Source: Acidimicrobiaceae bacterium
GTDB lineage: Bacteria; Actinomycetota; Acidimicrobiia; Acidimicrobiales; UBA8190
DNA: 32,345 nucleotides
Direction of reading: 5' to 3'
NCBI GenBank assembly: GCA_003139255.1
Contig: PLIG01000225.1
Span: forward strand, 36,852-69,196
In this document: positions 15,983 through 24,619 of the stretch, piece after piece
Position numbering within the stretch: the first letter of the stretch is position 1
How the letters are laid out: every line of letters starts with the position of its first letter
Notes under the pieces: model-generated
What the model was told of the DNA's origin: nothing
What the model saw: only the letters and a program-made list of their open reading frames with translations
Database searches by the model: none
Translations under genes and position numbers: made by a program

Positions 15983-16747
15983 GTGGTAACGGTCTTGCGC
16001 CTGGTTCGCTTCCGTACCCGCCAGCCCCGGCCCTCGCCCGACGCCATGACGCTCGGGGAGCACCTGGGCGAGCTGAGGCGCCGCTTGGTGGTGACGGTGA
16101 TCGCGTTCGCGGTCGCCGCGACGGTGTCGTTCGTGGTGTACCCGAACATCCTCAACTTCTTGAAGTCCCCCTATTGCCAGGTAGCCGGGGCGCGCCACTG
16201 CCAGCTCTATGTCACCGGACCACTGGACGGCTTGGCCCTTCGGATCAAGCTCGCGGCCTACGGGGGGCTGTTTCTGTCGTCACCGGTCGTGCTCTGGGAG
16301 CTTTGGCGGTTCATCACCCCCGCTCTGCGTAGAGGCGAGAAGCGCTATGCGGTTCCTTTCGTCTTGGCTTCCACACTGCTCTTCGTCGCTGGAGCGGCGC
16401 TCGCCTACTTCGTGTTCGCCCACGCCCTTCGATTCCTCCAGAGCGTCGGGGGTCCCTCACTGCACGAGATCTACGACCCCAACAAATACCTGAGCTTGAT
16501 GGTCGCGCTGATGACGGTGTTCGGCCTGACCTTCGAGTTCCCCGTCCTGCTCGTGTCGCTGGAGCTGGCCGGTGCAGTCCGGCCGGCGAAGCTTGCCTCG
16601 TGGCGCCGCTGGGCGATCGTTCTCATCGTGCTCTTCGCCGCGATCATCACTCCGAGCAGTGACCCGTTCTCAATGCTCGCGCTTGCCGTACCCATGTACT
16701 TCTTCTACGAAGTCTCCATCATCATCGGCAGACTTCTACGTCGCTGA
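15983..16747 (+). CDS. tatC: Twin-arginine translocase subunit TatC
   Basis: Polytopic receptor for twin-arginine signal peptides. The 254-aa protein has the family start MTLGEHLGELRRRLVVTVIAF at residues 22-42 and several membrane helices, for example GLFLSSPVVLWELWRFITPALRRGEKRY, VLASTLLFVAGAALAYFVF, LSLMVALMTVFGLTFEFPVLLV and IVLIVLFAAIITPSSDPFSMLALAVPMYFFYEVSI. These include the F-P and TPS/DP signatures of TatC. The GTG at 15983 has no clear ribosome site; ATG 16046 would start exactly at the conserved segment. It follows tatA closely and precedes helY. Confidence 0.95.
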   Translation: MVTVLRLVRFRTRQPRPSPDAMTLGEHLGELRRRLVVTVIAFAVAATVSFVVYPNILNFLKSPYCQVAGARHCQLYVTGPLDGLALRIKLAAYGGLFLSSPVVLWELWRFITPALRRGEKRYAVPFVLASTLLFVAGAALAYFVFAHALRFLQSVGGPSLHEIYDPNKYLSLMVALMTVFGLTFEFPVLLVSLELAGAVRPAKLASWRRWAIVLIVLFAAIITPSSDPFSMLALAVPMYFFYEVSIIIGRLLRR

Positions 16748-16776
16748 CAAACATGGGTGAATAGGCGGTTGTCTTC

Positions 16777-18921
16777 GTGAGCGCTGAAGCGTCGCGCGCT
16801 TCTCAGGTGCGCGACGCGTTCGAATTCCGTCTGGCATTCCGGTTGGACCCGTTCCAATCGAAGGCCTGCGACGCGCTCGACGCGGGGCGTTCTGTGCTTG
16901 TGTCGGCCCCGACTGGATCGGGGAAGACGGTGGTCGCCGATTACGCGGTCGCACGCGCCATGGCCGACGGTCGCAAGGCCTTCTACACGACGCCGCTCAA
17001 GGCATTGTCGAACCAGAAGTTCGCCGAGCTGTCCGCGGTGTACGGGCGTGAGCGCACGGGTCTGCTCACAGGGGACATCTCCCACAGGCCGGACGCTCCA
17101 GTGGTGGTGATGACCACCGAAGTGTTGCGCAACATGTTCTTCGCCCGAGCAGCCGTGCTGAGCGGGCTCGGGCTGGTCGTCCTCGACGAGGTGCACTACC
17201 TGCAGGACCCGTACCGGGGATCGGTGTGGGAAGAAGTGATAATCGTTGCCCCGCCCGAGGTGGTGATGGTCTGTCTGTCGGCGACGGTGTCGAACGCTGA
17301 ACAGCTTGGAGCTTGGCTGACCAACGTCAGGGGCCCCACCGAAGTGGTGGTGGAGAAGCGCCGTCCGGTCGAGCTGAGCAACCATGCTGCGATCGCCGAG
17401 AGGGGAACGAGGAACGTGGACCTCGTTCCCCTGCTCGAGGACGGGCGCGCCCATCCTCGGGCAGTGGCGCTGGACCAGCGCGTCGCGCGCATGTCCGAGC
17501 GTGCAGGTGGGTTGAGCCATTCGCGCTTCGTCTCGCCCGGGCGCACTGAGATGATCGACGCTCTGGGCGAGAAGAGGATGCTGCCTGCGATCATCTTCAT
17601 CTTCAGTCGAGCAGGTTGTGACGCGGCGGTGACCCAGTGCTTGGCCGACGGACTTCGGCTCACGACACCGGCTCAACGCAAGGAGATCCGAAGACGTTGC
17701 GAGTCCCATACTGAAGGCCTGCCTGAAGAGGAGCTGCGCGTACTCGGGTACGGCACCTGGAGCGCGGGGCTCGAGGCGGGGCTCGGCTCCCATCATGCGG
17801 GTTTGATCCCGGCGTTTCGCGAGGCGGTCGAGGACTGCTTCTCCAGTGGCCTGCTGGGAGTCGTCTTCGCCACCGAGACCCTGTCGTTGGGAATCAACAT
17901 GCCGGCGCGTACCGTGGTGATCGAAAGGCTCTCAAAGGTCCGCTCCCACGGCCGGGCAGGGCTGACTTCGGGGGAGTACGCACAGCTCACAGGGCGCGCC
18001 GGGCGACGGGGCCTGGACCCGGTGGGCCACGCGGTGACGTTGTGGAGACCTCAGGTGTCGCTCCTCGAGCTGGCGAGTCTCGCCACCTCGCCTGCCCCGG
18101 CGCTCACGTCATCGTTCAGGGCCACCTACAACCTGGCCGTGAACCTGGTCCGCCGGTATCCCGCAGACCAGGCTCACTACGTGCTGGACCGGTCATTTGC
18201 CCAGTTCGTCGACAGCCGCCACCACCACGCCCTGTCGCGACGCCTCGAGCGCGCGCTAAGCCTTCTCGAGAAGTGGGGATACTTAGATATCGACAGTTGG
18301 CAGCTCAGCGAGCGCGGTGAGCTGCTGGCTCGCGTCTATCACGAGTCGGACTTGCTGGTAAGCGAAGCGCTGTCAGAAGGGCTCCTCGACCGTATTGATG
18401 CCCCTACGCTCGCCGCCGTCTTGTCTGCGTGCACCTTCGAGGCGCGCGCAGGACACCGGCGTGCGGAACCTCGTCCACCCAAGGAGGCCCGCCCACGTCT
18501 CGCGGCATTAGTGACGCTGTGGGAACGCCTGCACGCGGACGAGGAAGAGGCTCGTCTTGCGCGAACGAGGGCTCCGGACCCCTCCTTCGCCGAGGCCGCT
18601 TGGCGTTGGGCGCGCGGCGAGCGGCTCGTGCGCGTGCTCGATCGGGCCGAGTTCTCTGCGGGGGACTTCGTACGAAACACGAAGCAGCTCGTGGACCTTC
18701 TGAGCCAGATCGCTGTCGTCGCCCGCGAGGAGTCCACGGCGAACGCCGCCGCGCAGGCGGCGAAGGCTCTCAGGCGAGGGGTCGTCGCTACCTCGCTGTG
18801 GCCGGTCGCAGCGAGGCCCATCGCGGGTCCCGAAGACGACGTGCCACCGGCGCCTTCGGAGGCAAGCTCCACCCGCCCTGGTGGGGCGGGGTCCGCGACC
18901 TCCGGCCAACCTCGGCCGTAG
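16777..18921 (+). CDS. helY: HelY/Ski2-like DEVH-box RNA helicase
   Basis: ATP-dependent helicase of the Ski2/Mtr4 group, likely in RNA processing. The 714-aa protein has Walker A APTGSGKT at residues 44-51, DEVH at 137-140, SAT at 168-170, and QLTGRAGRRGLD near 404-415, with a DSHCT-like end (WRWARGERLVRVLDRAEFSAGDFVRNTKQLVDLLSQIA). The start is GTG 16777, 29 bases after tatC. The tatA-tatC-helY order matches mycobacteria. It is shorter than mycobacterial HelY (about 900 aa); the shortfall lies between the helicase core and the C-terminal domain. Confidence 0.94.
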   Translation: MSAEASRASQVRDAFEFRLAFRLDPFQSKACDALDAGRSVLVSAPTGSGKTVVADYAVARAMADGRKAFYTTPLKALSNQKFAELSAVYGRERTGLLTGDISHRPDAPVVVMTTEVLRNMFFARAAVLSGLGLVVLDEVHYLQDPYRGSVWEEVIIVAPPEVVMVCLSATVSNAEQLGAWLTNVRGPTEVVVEKRRPVELSNHAAIAERGTRNVDLVPLLEDGRAHPRAVALDQRVARMSERAGGLSHSRFVSPGRTEMIDALGEKRMLPAIIFIFSRAGCDAAVTQCLADGLRLTTPAQRKEIRRRCESHTEGLPEEELRVLGYGTWSAGLEAGLGSHHAGLIPAFREAVEDCFSSGLLGVVFATETLSLGINMPARTVVIERLSKVRSHGRAGLTSGEYAQLTGRAGRRGLDPVGHAVTLWRPQVSLLELASLATSPAPALTSSFRATYNLAVNLVRRYPADQAHYVLDRSFAQFVDSRHHHALSRRLERALSLLEKWGYLDIDSWQLSERGELLARVYHESDLLVSEALSEGLLDRIDAPTLAAVLSACTFEARAGHRRAEPRPPKEARPRLAALVTLWERLHADEEEARLARTRAPDPSFAEAAWRWARGERLVRVLDRAEFSAGDFVRNTKQLVDLLSQIAVVAREESTANAAAQAAKALRRGVVATSLWPVAARPIAGPEDDVPPAPSEASSTRPGGAGSATSGQPRP

Positions 18922-18933
18922 TGTTGCCGGGGC

Positions 18934-20550
18934 ATGTTCCCCTACGCCGAAGAGACCTTCAGCGAAGCAGAGTCGGAGCTGCTCCGGCGCTATTTCACGA
19001 ACTTGGACGGGCCGGTGTTCGCGCTCGTCAACCTACCCGAGGTCACAAAGGGAGCGCTCTTTGCCAGGTACTCGCGCTCGGCGAAGAGCCTCAGGCGACT
19101 GTTCCTGGACGAGTTCGTAGGAGATCTCGACACAAGCGCTGACGCCGGCACCGACGCTACCGTGGGCATCGAGCGCGCAGAGCGGCTCTACGAACGAGTG
19201 TTCCTCGAGTATGGCGACGACTCGGTGGCGCAGCTCGGGGGCGTTCACCTGGCGTGCGAGCAGGCTTCGAACTTGCTCACCAAGGTGCTCGAACGAGGCC
19301 GGCTGATGGCATACCTCGAGCAGTCAACGCGCTACATCGCGTACGACAACCGCCTCTCCACCGGTCATTACCGCTACTACCGGGGTCCCGAGGTTCTCGA
19401 CTCACCGCTCGGAGCGCGATATGTCGGCGACATGGACCGCATGTTCGACTGTTACGGCCGGCTCTTGCCCGAGATCCAGACATGGCTGGGGCGTCGCTAT
19501 CCCCACCAGCGCGGCGACTCCGACTTCGTCTACCGGCAGTCGATCAGGGCAAAGGCACTAGACGCGCTTCGCGGCCTTCTTCCGGCGGCCTCGCTGTCGA
19601 ACTTGGGCATCTACGGCACAGGCCAGTCTTACGAGATGCTTCTTCTGCGCATGCGGTCCGATCCGCTCCCCGAGGCAAGGCGCTACGGGAAGCTGATGCT
19701 CGACGAGCTGCGAAAGGTGATCCCGTCGTTCTTGCGTCGTCTCGATGCCCCCGAGCGGGGGGGCGTGTGGGCGAACTACCTCGCCGCGACGCGTTCGGAG
19801 ACCGAGGAGGTGGTCGAGCGGCTGTGGCCGCGTGAGAAGGCGGGCGAGCCAGCGCCTCCCGTGGTCCGGTTGGTCGACTTCGACCCCGACGGGGAGGACA
19901 AGGTTTTGGCCGCGATGTGCTACCCGTACACGACGCTGGGGGAGGAGGAGATCCTGCACCGTGTTCGCCAGCTGTCGGGTGCGGACCGCATGGCGATCGC
20001 ACGGGCGTACGTGGGGGAGCGGATGAACCGGCGTCACCGTCCGGGCCGGGCGTTCGAGCGCACTGGGTACCGCTTCGACGTGGTGGCCGACTACGGGGCG
20101 TTCAGGGACCTGCAGCGCCATCGGATGCTCACCATCGATTGGCAGGAGCTCGCTCCACACCTCGGATACGACATTCCTGAAATCGTCATGGAAGCCGGAA
20201 GATCAAAGGAATTCGCGTCTTCTTTGGAACGTTCAGCGGAGCTGCACGCGGCGATGTCAGAGATCAGCCCCGCGCATGCCGCGTACGCGGTGGCGCTTGC
20301 TTTTCGGACGCGCTTCGTCATGCAGATGAACGCGCGCGAGGCGATGCACGTGATCGAGCTCCGATCGGGCCCGCAGGGCCATCCCACCTACCGGCGCGTC
20401 GCGCAGGAGATGTACCGACTGATCGCGAACCGCGCGGGCCACCGTCTCATCGCTGACGCGATGTCGTTCGCGGACCTGGGCGCGCACGACCTCGAGCGTC
20501 TTGATGCAGAGCGCCGGGCCGAAGAGCGCCGGGCGCGGCTCGCGACCTAA
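18934..20550 (+). CDS. Double-domain ThyX-like (FAD-dependent thymidylate synthase family) protein
   Basis: The 538-aa product appears to hold two ThyX-like halves. Half one contains EYGDDSVAQLGGVHLACEQASNLLTKVLERGRLMAYLEQSTRY (EQSTRY at 129-134), and YGTGQSYEMLLLRM near 227-240. Half two contains AFRDLQRHRMLTIDWQE (RHR at 395-397) and MQMNAREAMHVIELRSGPQGHPTYRRVAQEMYRLI near 463-497. Canonical ThyX proteins of about 230 aa carry RHRxxS followed by S-x-R-Y in one motif; here RHR and EQSTRY sit in different halves. Whether it makes dTMP is uncertain. ATG 18934, 12 bases after helY. Family assignment is fairly safe; function is not. Confidence 0.82.
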   Translation: MFPYAEETFSEAESELLRRYFTNLDGPVFALVNLPEVTKGALFARYSRSAKSLRRLFLDEFVGDLDTSADAGTDATVGIERAERLYERVFLEYGDDSVAQLGGVHLACEQASNLLTKVLERGRLMAYLEQSTRYIAYDNRLSTGHYRYYRGPEVLDSPLGARYVGDMDRMFDCYGRLLPEIQTWLGRRYPHQRGDSDFVYRQSIRAKALDALRGLLPAASLSNLGIYGTGQSYEMLLLRMRSDPLPEARRYGKLMLDELRKVIPSFLRRLDAPERGGVWANYLAATRSETEEVVERLWPREKAGEPAPPVVRLVDFDPDGEDKVLAAMCYPYTTLGEEEILHRVRQLSGADRMAIARAYVGERMNRRHRPGRAFERTGYRFDVVADYGAFRDLQRHRMLTIDWQELAPHLGYDIPEIVMEAGRSKEFASSLERSAELHAAMSEISPAHAAYAVALAFRTRFVMQMNAREAMHVIELRSGPQGHPTYRRVAQEMYRLIANRAGHRLIADAMSFADLGAHDLERLDAERRAEERRARLAT

Positions 20551-21030
20551 CCGTGGTCGGCATTGGTGAAACATAGGAGCCGCTGAGCAGGGCTGATGTG
20601 CAAACGCCCTGGTGAGCGGGAAGTAGATACGTTTGACGACGGCGGGAATGGCACGCATAGTGTGAGCTGAATCCCAGACGCCCCGAAGTCGCGCCAGCCG
20701 TCTAAGGCCGGGCGGGAACCGAGGGGGGGATGCTGTCAGAGGCGGAGCGAGGCCCGCGGACCGAGTAGAGAACGTCCCACCATCACCTCGGCGGCGGCGC
20801 CGGTGAGGCGGAGATGGTACCAAAGGTCCCGGGCCTCGCCGCCCGGCATCTTTCGACCGTACCCGCGGCGCAGGCTGATCGAGTTCTTCGACTGTTTGTG
20901 AGCACCGCTGTTTCTGAGCACTCCTGTTTCTGAGCACTCTGCGCGGCAGGGGTGATCGTCCGAGCGTGACTGGCATTTCGCTCAGAACAGATATGCTCCC
21001 CCGGCGTCAGGTGGACCGCGAAGGGCAGGA
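20551..21030. other. 480-base gene-poor interval with repeats and GC hairpins
   Basis: No convincing coding gene is seen. The region holds inverted repeats such as CCGGGC/GCCCGG around 20830-20846, and the triple 16-base repeat at 20892-20939. A minus-strand frame at 20849-20736 (MPGGEARDLWYHLRLTGAAAEVM and on) reads somewhat protein-like for 37 codons, but has only a weak ribosome site. It may carry the promoter and leader of the DUF4193 gene or an unrecognised structured RNA. Confidence 0.45.
20892..20939 (+). repeat. Triple 16-base tandem repeat
   Basis: Three head-to-tail units: CTGTTTGTGAGCACCG (20892-20907), CTGTTTCTGAGCACTC (20908-20923) and an exact copy of the second (20924-20939). 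They end about 90 bases upstream of the DUF4193 start and could be a repeated protein-binding site or slippage product. Confidence 0.9.
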
Positions 21031-21513
21031 ATGGCCGACGACCTGGAAGACGTGGTGGAGCCGGAGGAGCTCGTCGACGAGGAGCTGGACGAGCTTCCCG
21101 ACGAGGAGCTGGACGACAAGGACCTGGACGAGGATCTCGTCGACGACCTCGAGGCAGACGATCTGACCGGCGCAGAGCTCGGAGTCGAGCTCCCGGTCGG
21201 TAAAGACCCGCTCGCCGCCGACGTTCCCCCCGAGGTCGCTGCCGTGGCTGTGCCCGCCGTCGAGGAGGGCGAAGAGGACGAGGAAGAGGTCGACGACGAA
21301 GACGTCGAGGCGAGTCTCGACGAGATCCTGAAGGAGCGCCTGGTCGTCGAGGAGGAAGAGGACGACGTTCCCGAGACGGAGGACCGCTCGGAGATCTCCG
21401 AGCGAGTCCTGCCGAAGCAGCCCGATGAGTTCGTCTGCAGTTCCTGCTTCTTGGTCAAACACTCGAGCCAGCTGGCGGATCCCTTGAGACGTTTGTGCCG
21501 CGACTGTGTCTGA
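21031..21513 (+). CDS. DUF4193 protein: acidic region plus zinc ribbon
   Basis: The C-terminal 35 residues, VLPKQPDEFVCSSCFLVKHSSQLADP then LCRDCV, match the actinobacterial DUF4193 family (for example mycobacterial proteins with PKQADEFTCSSCFLVHH). Cys136, Cys139, Cys156 and Cys159 form a probable zinc site. The preceding 120 residues are dominated by Asp and Glu (runs such as EEGEEDEEEVDDEDVE), which makes this 160-aa protein longer than the roughly 100-aa family norm. ATG 21031 follows AGGGCAGGA. The molecular function of the family is unknown to me; an acidic, zinc-binding form suggests interaction with RNA polymerase or basic proteins, which is only inference. Confidence 0.9.
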   Translation: MADDLEDVVEPEELVDEELDELPDEELDDKDLDEDLVDDLEADDLTGAELGVELPVGKDPLAADVPPEVAAVAVPAVEEGEEDEEEVDDEDVEASLDEILKERLVVEEEEDDVPETEDRSEISERVLPKQPDEFVCSSCFLVKHSSQLADPLRRLCRDCV

Positions 21514-21553
21514 GGGGCAGAATGAGAGGTCGTTGGGATGGGGGGCCGTAGCG

Positions 21554-22114
21554 ATGAGCGAAGATAAGTCCGAGATCCAGCGCTTGGTGGATTTGCTGGT
21601 ATGCGCCCCCGGAGCGCTTGTGCAAAGCGCCACGGCGGAGCTCGAGAAGCTGGTGGAGGAGGGCCGCCACCGTGTCGACGGGCAGTTGCACACAGCGAGA
21701 CTGGTCGGGCAGGTCGCAGTTCAGACCGCCCGACGCCAGGTCGAGCAGGTTCTACAGGCAGTCTTTGCCAGGGTCACCGGTGGGGGAGGAGACCCTCAGC
21801 AGTCTCCTGCGGGCATCGCCGTGGTCGATGACGTTGGTACAGACGAGACCGGTGCAAGCACCAACGGCGACGCGACGGCATGGGTGGCTTCGGGCCCTGT
21901 GGCAACCGAGAACGGCCCCAAGCCGGCGACGGGCCTCGCGATCCCTGGCTACGACAGCCTTTCGGCGTCACAAGTGGTCCAGCGCCTCGACGGTTTGTCT
22001 CGCGTCGAGCTCGAGGACGTTAGAGACCACGAGTTCTCGCATCGGCACCGTCGGACGATATTGAACCGGGTGGATCAGCTTCTGTGTGGCGCCGCTACGG
22101 GGCAGCCCTCGTAA
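21554..22114 (+). CDS. Hypothetical protein, helical N-terminus and conserved C-terminal motif
   Basis: A 186-aa protein from ATG 21554; an upstream GTG at 21506 overlapping the previous stop is less likely. Residues 1-80 form a long amphipathic helix region (EIQRLVDLLVCAPGALVQSATAELEKLVEEGRHRV and on) without a true membrane segment. A polar linker follows. The C-terminal 50 residues (IPGYDSLSASQVVQRLDGLSRVELEDVRDHEFSHRHRRTILNRVDQLL) look like a recurrent actinobacterial module with an SxSQVVxxLxGLxxxELxxVRxxExxHRxRRTIL pattern. No function is assigned. It lies between the DUF4193 and GNAT genes on the same strand. Confidence 0.75.
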   Translation: MSEDKSEIQRLVDLLVCAPGALVQSATAELEKLVEEGRHRVDGQLHTARLVGQVAVQTARRQVEQVLQAVFARVTGGGGDPQQSPAGIAVVDDVGTDETGASTNGDATAWVASGPVATENGPKPATGLAIPGYDSLSASQVVQRLDGLSRVELEDVRDHEFSHRHRRTILNRVDQLLCGAATGQPS

Positions 22115-22126
22115 GCGCCGTTGAAC

Positions 22127-22627
22127 ATGGCAGGCCACGGGGTTGCGCCGGTGGAACCAGCGAGACTCGCCCAGCCTGCCGACGCCGAGCGATGCGCGCA
22201 GCTGTGCCGTGACGCGCTGGAGTCGCTCCAGGAGCGACGCGGCGGCGCCCTTTTCGCCCGGCGCGAGACGGGGTTGCTCGCGAAAGCGCTGCTGCGGCCG
22301 GGCGGGCTGTCGCGCCTTTTGTCCGACCCGCGACGGCGTGTCCTGGTCGGCACCGTCGACGACGTCATCGTGAGCCTTGCAGTGGGGAGGGTGGACCCGG
22401 TGGGGGAGGCTTCGTTGGGCGTAGTGGACGGTATGTACGTGGACCCCGCTCACCGTGGGCTAGGAGCCGGTCACGCTCTCTTGCACGCCCTGGTCGAGTG
22501 GTTCGGCGAATCGGGGTGTCGGTCCGTCGACGCGACGGCGTTGCCAGGAGATCGCGAGACCAAGAGCTTCTTCGAGGGGGCCGGCTTCAAGGCCCGTCTC
22601 CTCACGATGCACCGGGCGCTTCGCTGA
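22127..22627 (+). CDS. GNAT-family N-acetyltransferase
   Basis: The 166-aa product has the acetyl-CoA binding motif A, LGVVDGMYVDPAHRGLGAGHALLHALVEW, with R-G-L-G-A-G at residues 110-115, then motif B ATALPGDRETKSFFEGAGFKARLLTMHRAL. The substrate cannot be told from the sequence. ATG 22127 is chosen; a TTG six bases upstream is possible. It lies 12 bases after the preceding stop and 16 bases before the Nudix gene, so the group is probably co-transcribed. Confidence 0.88.
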   Translation: MAGHGVAPVEPARLAQPADAERCAQLCRDALESLQERRGGALFARRETGLLAKALLRPGGLSRLLSDPRRRVLVGTVDDVIVSLAVGRVDPVGEASLGVVDGMYVDPAHRGLGAGHALLHALVEWFGESGCRSVDATALPGDRETKSFFEGAGFKARLLTMHRALR

Positions 22628-22643
22628 ACGTGGTGTCGAGCAG

Positions 22644-23087
22644 GTGCCGGGGGTGAGCGCGCGGGCCGGCGATGAGATAGATCGCGAGCCCGGCGCGACG
22701 CCGGTCGTCGCCGTTGGTGGCCTGGCCGTCCTAGACGGTGCGGTCTTGCTGGTGCGCAGGGGTAAGCCGCCAGAAGCCGGTCGCTGGACGGTGCCCGGAG
22801 GGCGCGTGGAGGCCGGGGAGACCCTCGCTCAGGCGGTTGAGCGCGAGCTGCTCGAAGAGACAGGGCTGGACGTGCGCTGTGGAGAGCTGCGGGGGTGGGT
22901 GGAGCGGATCCTCCCCGGTTATCACTATGTGATCCTCGATTTCGACGTCACCGTCGTGGGCGGCCGCACGCCCGTTGCGGGAGGAGACGCTGTCAGCGTC
23001 TCTTGGGTGCCCCTGGGCGAGGTCGGATCGATCGACACCGTCCAGGGCTTGGTGCAGTTCCTGCGAGAGCACGAGGTTCTCGGCTGA
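22644..23087 (+). CDS. Nudix hydrolase
   Basis: Hydrolyses a nucleoside diphosphate linked to another moiety. The Nudix box GGRVEAGETLAQAVERELLEETGL spans residues 52-75 and fits GX5EX7REUXEEXGU, so the metal-binding glutamates are present. The 147-aa length is that of single-domain ADP-ribose or nucleotide-pyrophosphatase type enzymes; the substrate is unknown. The start is GTG 22644; GTG 22653 is an alternative. It is last in the plus-strand group and converges on the Arg-rich protein with 58 bases between. Confidence 0.92.
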   Translation: MPGVSARAGDEIDREPGATPVVAVGGLAVLDGAVLLVRRGKPPEAGRWTVPGGRVEAGETLAQAVERELLEETGLDVRCGELRGWVERILPGYHYVILDFDVTVVGGRTPVAGGDAVSVSWVPLGEVGSIDTVQGLVQFLREHEVLG

Positions 23088-23145
23088 ACGTCGGCCTTCT
23101 GTGGTGCCCTGGCATCTGCACAGCGCCCCATGCCTCGTCGTCTGG

Positions 23146-24504
23146 TCAGGATCGCCGATTGGCAGCCACAGCGCGACGGCGAGGACCGGGCGGCGGGGGA
23201 ATCGGCAAACCGAGCAACCGTGCAAGTTCTGGGACCGCTCCGGCCGCATGGCGCGCGGCACGAAGAAGGTCCTCGCTCGGCTCGCGGGGAAGGCCGGTCG
23301 GCTTCACGGTGCGGCGAACGGGGGACTCCACCACGGCCTCTAGCAGCTGGGCCCAACGGTCTTCGGGCAGCTCGGGGGACATGGCAGCGCCCGCCGCAGC
23401 GGCGAGATGCACCGCCAGCTCGCCTGGCACACGCGCGCTCGGCTCAGAGGGCCTCGAGGAGATCCTGAGCGCGTCTGCCACGCGCTCGTCGTCGAGGGCC
23501 GTCTTGATCCGGCGGAGCCAGGACTCGCGTAGCGCGGTGACCCGGGCTTCGAGGGACTCGCGAAGCGTCGTGAGCAGGGTGCGTGCCTCGTCGTCGAGGG
23601 TCACCGACGACGATCCGGCAACCACGGAACGCAACTCCCGCAATGGGGTGTCCTTTCCCGCGTTTCGCGCTGCCACACCCCGGTCCTTCCAAGTGGCGAG
23701 CGTTATCGTGGGCCGCAGCTCCTCGGCCATCATGAGGAGCGGATCGGGGGAGATCTCAGCCCGGTCTTCCGCGCGAGCCCGTGTGTTTTGCTCCTCGATC
23801 GCTCGGCGAACCGCGGGCATGCCGCCGCGAAGCAACTGCTCTGCCACGGGCAGCTGCTCGGGGCGCAGGGCTGCCAAGGCTGCGTTGCGGTGGGTGGTGA
23901 CCTGCTCGAGCCTTTTGCGGTCCGGCCGAGGCGCAGTCTCGTCGCGCGGACGTTGCGCCCGAGCGGCCCGAGCGGGCTCTGGGCGTTCGGGCCGACCCGT
24001 TGCGTGCACAGGCTGACGTGGCACTTCGGTGCGGTCTTTCGTCGCATCGGGGCGTTCGCGGCGGGGGCGTTCGCGGCGCAGACCCGGCCGCGCCCTTCCC
24101 CCCTCTGGAGACGCTCCTACATCTTCGTCGCCACGGTTGGCCCCCGGCGGGCGTCGACGGTCGTCACGGCGCGAGCGCGAGGCGAGGCGCGCCTCGCGCT
24201 CATCCTCACGGTGCCACCGGGCCCGCGCCACGACGGTGACCGAGACACCACCAACGTCGTGCCCAGAGCCGAGGATTTCGATACGCCCGCCACCACCGTC
24301 GTCGCCGGTCGTCTCCTTCGGCGGTTGCACAGCGGTGACGAAGATGCCGTCCAGCTGGACGTCGGCCTCAACTCGCAGCACGTCTCCGACGGCCGCCTCC
24401 GCAGGGAGGAGGGTGCCGTCGACCGATCCACGTGGCTGACGCGCCCCCGGCGCGCGCCAGGTCCACGACCCGTCATCTCGCCGGCTGGTCAGCTCGATGT
24501 CCAT
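23146..24504 (-). CDS. Arg-rich hypothetical protein with beta-type N-terminal domain
   Basis: A 452-aa protein from ATG 24504 (a second ATG at 24516 is possible). Three parts are visible. Residues 1-70 (ELTSRRDDGSWTWRAPGARQ, then DVLRVEADVQLDGIFVTAV) have alternating beta-strand character that could be an S1/TRAM-like OB fold. Residues 100-215 are dominated by Arg, Pro and Glu (RERPRRERPDATKDRTEVPRQ) and are probably disordered. Residues 215-452 are helical, with EQVTTHRNAALAALRPEQLPVAEQLLRGGMPAVRRAIEEQN and a Pro-rich end. The composition suggests nucleic-acid binding, by inference. I do not recognise the family. Confidence 0.75.
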   Translation of the reverse strand: MDIELTSRRDDGSWTWRAPGARQPRGSVDGTLLPAEAAVGDVLRVEADVQLDGIFVTAVQPPKETTGDDGGGGRIEILGSGHDVGGVSVTVVARARWHREDEREARLASRSRRDDRRRPPGANRGDEDVGASPEGGRARPGLRRERPRRERPDATKDRTEVPRQPVHATGRPERPEPARAARAQRPRDETAPRPDRKRLEQVTTHRNAALAALRPEQLPVAEQLLRGGMPAVRRAIEEQNTRARAEDRAEISPDPLLMMAEELRPTITLATWKDRGVAARNAGKDTPLRELRSVVAGSSSVTLDDEARTLLTTLRESLEARVTALRESWLRRIKTALDDERVADALRISSRPSEPSARVPGELAVHLAAAAGAAMSPELPEDRWAQLLEAVVESPVRRTVKPTGLPREPSEDLLRAARHAAGAVPELARLLGLPIPPPPGPRRRAVAANRRS

Positions 24505-24619
24505 TCTCCGAGACATGGCCGACAACCACGCTACCCGCACTCGCGGATGCACACCCAGAACCGCAGGAGATCACGTCCAACGCGGCGCCAAGGCTTCGAA
24601 GAGCTTGCACGCCTTGCAT

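Noticed and set aside
16705-17796. 363-codon minus-strand frame over tatC/helY
   Set aside because: Crosses the end of tatC and the helicase core on the opposite strand; composition is that of a shadow.
20551-21030. tRNA, tmRNA or SRP RNA in the large gap
   Set aside because: I looked for the T-loop GGTTCRA pattern and the SRP GGAAG/AGCAG core and did not find either.
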